The notes under the pieces were generated by a model. It made no database searches. It was given only the letters and a program-made list of their open reading frames with translations, and had not been told where the DNA came from. The position numbers and the translations under genes are program-made. A DNA stretch of 64,000 nucleotides from Fragilariopsis cylindrus CCMP1102 (Eukaryota; Bacillariophyta; Bacillariophyceae; Bacillariales; Bacillariaceae): assembly GCA_900095095.1 (NCBI GenBank), contig FMBT01000324.1:309324-373323 (forward strand), in the 5' to 3' direction. How positions within the stretch are numbered: the first letter of the stretch is position 1; the number at the start of each line of letters is the position of its first letter. This document shows positions 58,760-64,000 of this stretch, piece after piece.

Positions 58760-61700
58760 TTAACAGGCAGATGATATTCTATGGCATTGATCATTTGTGC
58801 ATGGATCGATAATTCTTTCGTTGTTAATAAACTCTTCAATTTGCTTTATCATGACATCATCTACACGTACACACCAATGAACATTGTTCGAGTCAAAGTC
58901 AGTAGATTCATTGTCGATTGGCAAGTTACTGTACTCTTTTTCGAATAAAAGTTCGGAAATTGTAACTCGAGGACCCAGCCAAGTTTCGTTGGTAGCTGCA
59001 GGTTCAATAGGAACCCCAAATATTTTCCGAGGATTACCAGGTAGAGCAGATGCTCCCATAGCTCTTGCTAGATATTCAGCCGCAATCGATGGTACTTCAG
59101 GATCGCCCAACCCAGCTTGTAATAATAATGGAGGGAAAGACTCTGATACTGGTTTCGCTTGTAGCCCAGATGCTTCCGTAGAATCCCAGGCCATCTGAAG
59201 CAACGACAACATTATCCGAACATGACGATTATTGTAAAAATTCATTAGTAGCAATTTGTCATAGTCAGAAAACGAGGTAGATCGAGATAGCACTAGAGCA
59301 AACGGAGTTCCTGGCGCTCCCAAGATAGCCCTATCTATCAGTTTTCCCGCCAAGCTAATGTATCCTGCTCCAAGTATTCCGCCTTGTGATATCCCGTAGA
59401 ACACTGAAGATGGCGGATGTCCAGTGAGGGTAGGAATTAGTTTGTTGTTGAACTTAAATTCTTCCAGGTCGAGCATTCCATTCTGAGAAAAGTGCTGTAG
59501 ACACAGTTTGTTTGCAAAGCCCTGTATCAGATTGTCACGCATCGCTTGAGACAAATCTGGTGACCCAATAAGTGTCCTAATTACCACAGGTAGATCAAAT
59601 AATGACATGCCTCTCCAATCCATTGCCATCATAATATACCCGTTTCTATCTCCCAATTTTTGGAGAAAGTCGTTAAATAATTCTGCTCGTGATCCCATTA
59701 ATCCATGGCCGTACTCGAGGATTGATCTTAATTTATTCCCGGAGCTTTCTTCCAATGTCTCTTTCTTCAAGCTGCAAGGTATGTATACTATGGCTTTAGC
59801 CTGACCAGTCGTCGCATATTTTTTTCGCTGGATTTTGTTGAGATCTAAAAACGAATAACGGCTCTCGTGATCCAAAAAACTGGGAACATCAAGGCTAAGA
59901 TGAACTATGCGTCCAATAGGAGGAGGATAATCGCCATAACAATCATTGTCGACAACCGACACTATACGGACATGTTCATGCCAATTCCACTTCTCAACGT
60001 GTTCTAAAGCAATATCACGTGCAGCTCTAACTGGTCCCAGTTGCGATTCTTCGCTTACAGTGACAAAATCAAAAAGTAATTGCAAAGATTCAGGTTCCTT
60101 TGTAAATGAGAACCAGGGTGCTGCTCTTTGAATGGCAGGTATTACTTTTTGAACGAGACGCGTTCTCGTTTTTGAATTCGTTTCTTTCATCATTTTCAGC
60201 ATTCCCCTTGTTCTGGGTAAATTATGCCCAAATTCATCCTTCGCCGAAATTACCGCGACAGCGTAGTGAGTTTTATGTTTCAGCGGTTCTGCAGGGAACA
60301 TCATGATGGTAGGATGTTTCGGATCTATGTAATCTACCTCTGCACTATGATGAATCAAAATCTGTTCGTTTATATCAACCAATAACGTTATCGATTGTGG
60401 GGTTACAGAGTATGCAATCCGTTCTGGTCCCTGTAATTCTTTTCTAGTATCTGCATTATTTTCGTGGCTTTCTTTCAGTCCCTCCATGTAAAAAAGTATT
60501 GCACCCACTATAATACAGGATACATAAAGAAAAAAGAGTAAGCAAAGAAATATATCAAAGATTTTAGATATAAGATGTACAGTCAGACTGGTATTGAACT
60601 GATATAATACTAATACTAATAATCCCTTTATTTAAATAACCATGATAAGACTTACTAGTACTGAAACCATCTAGCTCATTTAAAAATCTTGGACGTAACG
60701 GGATCCCGCCCCTTAGAAGAGGCATCCCCTTAAGGTCCACACGCCAACCAGTTTGACTTGTTGTGTCAACTTTCATATGGTGAAAAGATGGAAAAGGTAG
60801 TGCGCATTCTGTATCATCCATACTGTCACAGTTTTCCGGAATGAGTGAAAGTTTCGGAGGCCAGGGACCAAAATGTGATACTAGAGATAAGATACAGATC
60901 AAATTCACTCCGAAAACAAGCATGCTAAGAAATCGAAAAGTCGAATACAGCCTATGACGTGTTCTTTTGTCTAACGAACCTTCTTCGACGCCATTACAAT
61001 CAGGTGTCCAATAGGTCGGTCTCCATTCTCGATACGAGTCAGGATACATGCGTTTCGCTGTTCGAATAGCTAAGCAAGTAATTCCAACGAAGCAACGGAA
61101 AATAACCACCAGCCATCCCATGACAATCCCAACTCGAATATATCGTACTACTTTTGTCCAATCTATGATAATTGTTTCGTCGATATCACGAAAGAATGTT
61201 TCCGTTAGGATATAACCTATGACAGGATAGACGACTCCACAAAGTATGACTTCTAATATTGTCATAACCGAACATATTATTCGTAAAGACCGTCGATGTA
61301 TATAGGGTACTGTAGTAGAATATGTGCACTTGATGTACCAAACTGAAATAAAAAGTCGAGATTGTAAATGTAGGATTAGTATCCAAATCGACCAAATTTT
61401 CCCAACAAATTCAAATATACCGTACATCCATAGTATTAGAGTTGGTATCAAAAGTAAAGTAGTGATAGCTAATGATAACAGTTGGGGTTCTTCCCATCGA
61501 TTAAAGACATTCCATAGTAATTGTTCTTCTATCATCTCCAATGGGATACGGTTGTGCTTGGTGTATGGGCTGTCGTCGTCATCATCATCATCATCACTTT
61601 CGTTCTGCTCATCTTGAAATTCATCATCAGGAATACTTATACGGTCGGCGTCGTTTTCATCAAAATGTCCTAGCCCTGTAAGCTCGATATTATTATCATT

Positions 61701-61799
61701 ATCATTATCATTATCATAATCATTGTCATTTTTGTTATTGTTATTGTTTTTATTCTCTGCTAATCCATCGGTGGAAACTTTAGAATATGCTGGATTCAT
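58760..61799 (-). CDS. Multi-pass membrane protein fused to a bacterial-type alpha/beta hydrolase (lipase-like), one intron
   Basis: Exon 1 (61799-60656) encodes an acidic Asn-rich N-terminus, about five membrane helices (LLSLAITTLLLIPTLILWMY, IICSVMTILEVILCGVVYPV, IVMGWLVVIFRCFVGITCLA, LSMLVFGVNLICILSLV) and then NCDSMDDTECALPFPSFHH, TGWRVDLKGMPLLRGGIPLR and NELDGFST. The intron is 60655-60508 (GTAAGT...TATAG); exon 2 (60507-58760) resumes MGAILFYMEGL. The CDxxDxxxCxLPFPS and DGFSxGxxI blocks are the start of a hydrolase type I know from bacteria. The hydrolase core shows YGHGLMGSRAELF, MAMDWRGMS, YGISQGGILG (nucleophile Ser near residue 750), LGDPEVP and NNVHWC (His). Total 963 residues. 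Substrate unknown; an exported or organelle-membrane lipase or esterase is plausible. Confidence 0.75.
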
Positions 61800-64000
61800 A
61801 ATAATTAAATGCGTATTAGGAGCGAACGATGCACAACTAAGTTAACCAGATATTTTTTTTCGTGGGTAAGATCTTCGTTCTCTAATGTAAACAGCGTCGT
61901 CTGCCTACTCTAGTTTTGAAAGTGCTAACAACGAATCTAATCTAGATTATATTACATCTTCGACATATCTTCGCTTGCATGATTATGAATTATTGGCATG
62001 AAGACCAACAAATATTTTGACATCTTACTTTTCTAATTAGGGTTTTGTCGCCCCCCAGTTTGAAGTTTGAGATTGACAAAAGTTCAAATTTTTCAATTAG
62101 CTACGTGTAAAACACCGTGCGTAGAGCAGTAAGTAAAAACAAAAACTGTCGTGTGATTGGGGAATTTGATCTCTAAACTTTGGGGGAGGAGCATCAATTT
62201 CAAATTAGAGAGGATGTTGTCACGTACAGTCTGCTCGCGTTAACAAATACAAAATAGCAAATACACTCTCATTAACAAATACACCATATCGGTTTACACG
62301 TGATTCAGACCGTTGGGTCCCGTGTAGTGATTGATGGGTCGTGATTCGTGACTAAATAGCCTGTAGTGGGTCCCGCGTAGTGACTTATTGATATAAGAAC
62401 TAAATCATGCCCAGAATTTTACTAGTATTTGTTAGTGTAGTATGTAATAATAACTTTAGCATCAAATATATACACCTACAAAGTCATTTTTTTGGTAAAA
62501 TAAACTATGAAGTCTACAAATGACCTATTGGATGGAGAACTGTTATATTCCTTAGTCTTGCAAGCCTACTGGTATCTCACAATGTAGGCTCACATACAGC
62601 ACACATCATCTTTTTATGAGATATCTTGTTCAGGACACTTTCTGGCATTCTAACCCATCCTAGCATGTATAAAGTCCCAATCAAATGGTGTAATCTGAGC
62701 TTTATATACAAAGGGTGGATACCTGGACCGGGCTTTGGGGCGCTAGGTATGTTTTCTTCACACTGGAAGGTGGTGAAGGGTGCGATGCAGCCTAGGACAT
62801 GAAAAAATGGCCCATTAGGGGGGTATGTGACCTAGTACACACTCAAAAAGATGAATGTCCCAAAGTAAGTAGATGTGGTTGACCATATACACCAAAGAGA
62901 ATATAAACTTGGCAAGCTATGGGCAGGACCATGCTGATGTGGGCGCTAAAGGGAGAAACCCTGTTTTGGGGCCTAAAGGACCCTTTTTGGGGCTTAGTAC
63001 ACCCTGACACCATCCTAACCTCCCTACAGCCCTAAGCAATAGTTGGACCTTGTACCCATAGGTATAATGTTGAGCTCCATATAATCTTTCAAGGTTATTA
63101 GGTCTGTATTGATGGTGCATCATGGTCTTGATTACATGCGCACTTGGCACTTAAAGAAATTGTGTATTTTAATAGCGGTTGGTTTTGCCCTGTGACACCC
63201 CAAATGTATGTATGGTTACCTAGAAAAATGCTAAAATCAAAAACCTTTCTGAATTTGGTTGATGTGTAGCTATTCATTTGGGACTGAGCATACCTGGTAT
63301 GGCGAAGTAGCATCTCAAATGTTACCTGGTATGGGCGAAGTAGCATCTCAAATGTTTTGCAACGTGTGCATTTTGGGCTATTTTATGTCTATTCTATTGT
63401 TCCCTGCCTCACTACACCACCATATTGGCAAATGTTCCAAGTATTGTTGGTATATTTTTGACCATATGCATTATGGAAGGTATCTGGGTCGGGTGTTGAA
63501 ACCATGGTCCAGCCTATTTCTAAATGGGATTTTGGGCATGGAAATATGAATGTTGGCCAAATGCAATGTTTTGTGTTTGGAGGGCAAGAATAAGGTATGT
63601 ATGAGGGATCATGACCCTTGGTTATCCCCTATGGGTATGGGATGAATGACTGGGTGGTATTTTGGTTGCACCATGCTGGTTGTAGAACCTAAGGGAAGTT
63701 TATTCATTTTTTATACGAATTCCACTGGAGAATTTATTTGTGAAATACAATGAATCCAATAAGAATTACTTCAGTCAAGGATGATGACACCAGGGATGGT
63801 AGGAGGGGAAATACCAATGTTCTAGTACACTATGTGATGTTGTGCATTGGATCACCTGGTGTTGTTCCTCTGTAAACATTTAAATAAGATATGTGTTGTT
63901 CATTTTGATTGAAAATCTTGTTGTTTGCGTGCCTTCCACAACAGCAGATTGTAACTTATTCAACAACCACTGGGACAAAAAAGTGGTGGGAGGCAAACAC
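61800..64000. other. Gene-free right end of the window
   Basis: 2.2 kb with no gene I can support. 61800-62480 is AT-rich upstream sequence of the hydrolase gene, with two copies of TGGGTCCCG(T/C)GTAGTGA at 62314 and 62368. From about 62700 the texture changes: purine-rich, fewer AT runs, phrases such as GGGGCCTAAAGGACCC. It contains a 32/33-bp tandem duplication at 63291-63355. ORFs of 77-96 codons here lack recognisable content. It could be unannotated non-coding DNA or a decayed element. Confidence 0.5.
63291..63355 (+). repeat. 32/33-bp tandem duplication
   Basis: TACCTGGTATGGCGAAGTAG... at 63291-63322 is followed directly by the same sequence with one extra G (TATGGGCG) at 63323-63355. 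The copies differ by that single base. Confidence 0.95.

Noticed and set aside
62917-63549. Three ORFs of 77-96 codons at the right end
   Set aside because: No homology or motifs recognised; overlapping on opposite strands.
1-64000. tRNA, rRNA or CRISPR elements
   Set aside because: No B-box-like GGTTCGANTCC with a matching acceptor stem, no rRNA-like block, and no regularly spaced repeats with unique spacers were seen by eye.

Overview
The window is nuclear DNA from a eukaryote, most likely a diatom (stramenopile alga with a secondary plastid). Reasons: spliceosomal GT-AG introns of about 100-220 bp in otherwise compact genes; proteins with long Asn, Gln, Ser, Asp and Thr runs; two predicted proteins with a signal peptide followed by a Phe-containing cleavage motif (one followed by a twin-arginine lumen signal); and a uracil-to-protein repertoire of ordinary eukaryotic housekeeping genes (ornithine aminotransferase, EMC4, casein kinase 2 beta, class II fumarase, GMP synthase, a retinoblastoma-related protein). 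I cannot fix the genus. About 20 protein genes are packed on both strands; no rRNA, tRNA or CRISPR was found.

Layout. 1-2.9 kb (-): ankyrin/UBA protein running off the left edge. 3.7-6.5 kb (+): armadillo/patatin-like phospholipase. 6.8-7.7 kb (+): small protein with lumen-type targeting. 8.3-9.3 kb (+): HugZ-type FMN-barrel protein. 9.6-11.0 kb (-): M23 metallopeptidase. 11.5-12.8 kb (-): beta-propeller-like protein, flanked by a pair of ~125-bp direct repeats. 13.5-15.3 kb (+): Asn-rich unknown. 15.6-19.8 kb (-): FxF-motif/coiled-coil protein with acidic tandem repeats. 20.8-24.5 kb (+): SR-rich disordered repeat protein. 25.3-29.6 kb (+): retinoblastoma-related protein. 30.5 kb: fold-back MITE-like element. 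31.0-33.2 kb (+): cysteine-cluster protein. 34.6-37.2 kb (+): diatom-type VRF/DNP-motif protein. 37.6-38.2 kb (-): membrane/coiled-coil protein. 38.8-61.8 kb: ornithine aminotransferase, EMC4, CK2 beta, POT peptide transporter, fumarase, FAD oxidoreductase, acidic hypothetical, GMP synthase, membrane-anchored beta-propeller, VRK-like kinase with FHA-like tail, and a membrane-fused alpha/beta hydrolase. 61.8-64 kb carries no gene I can support.

The most striking property is a set of about 25 net minus-one frame breaks inside otherwise well-formed genes, concentrated at 0-7.7, 13.5-20.9 and 34.6-38.3 kb and absent from the housekeeping genes after 38.7 kb. Tandem repeats inside the genes act as internal controls (unit lengths 120, 118 and 119 bp) and show that single bases are missing. 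Uncorrected assembly deletions are the simplest explanation; gene decay or divergent alleles are alternatives. Nine introns (in eight genes) were placed by matching splice sites and restoring a known protein motif across the junction. No obvious operon-like or defence-type system is present; the architectures worth a second look are the kinase-FHA fusion, the membrane-hydrolase fusion, the repeated FxF-motif protein, the Cys-cluster protein and the repeat-flanked propeller gene.
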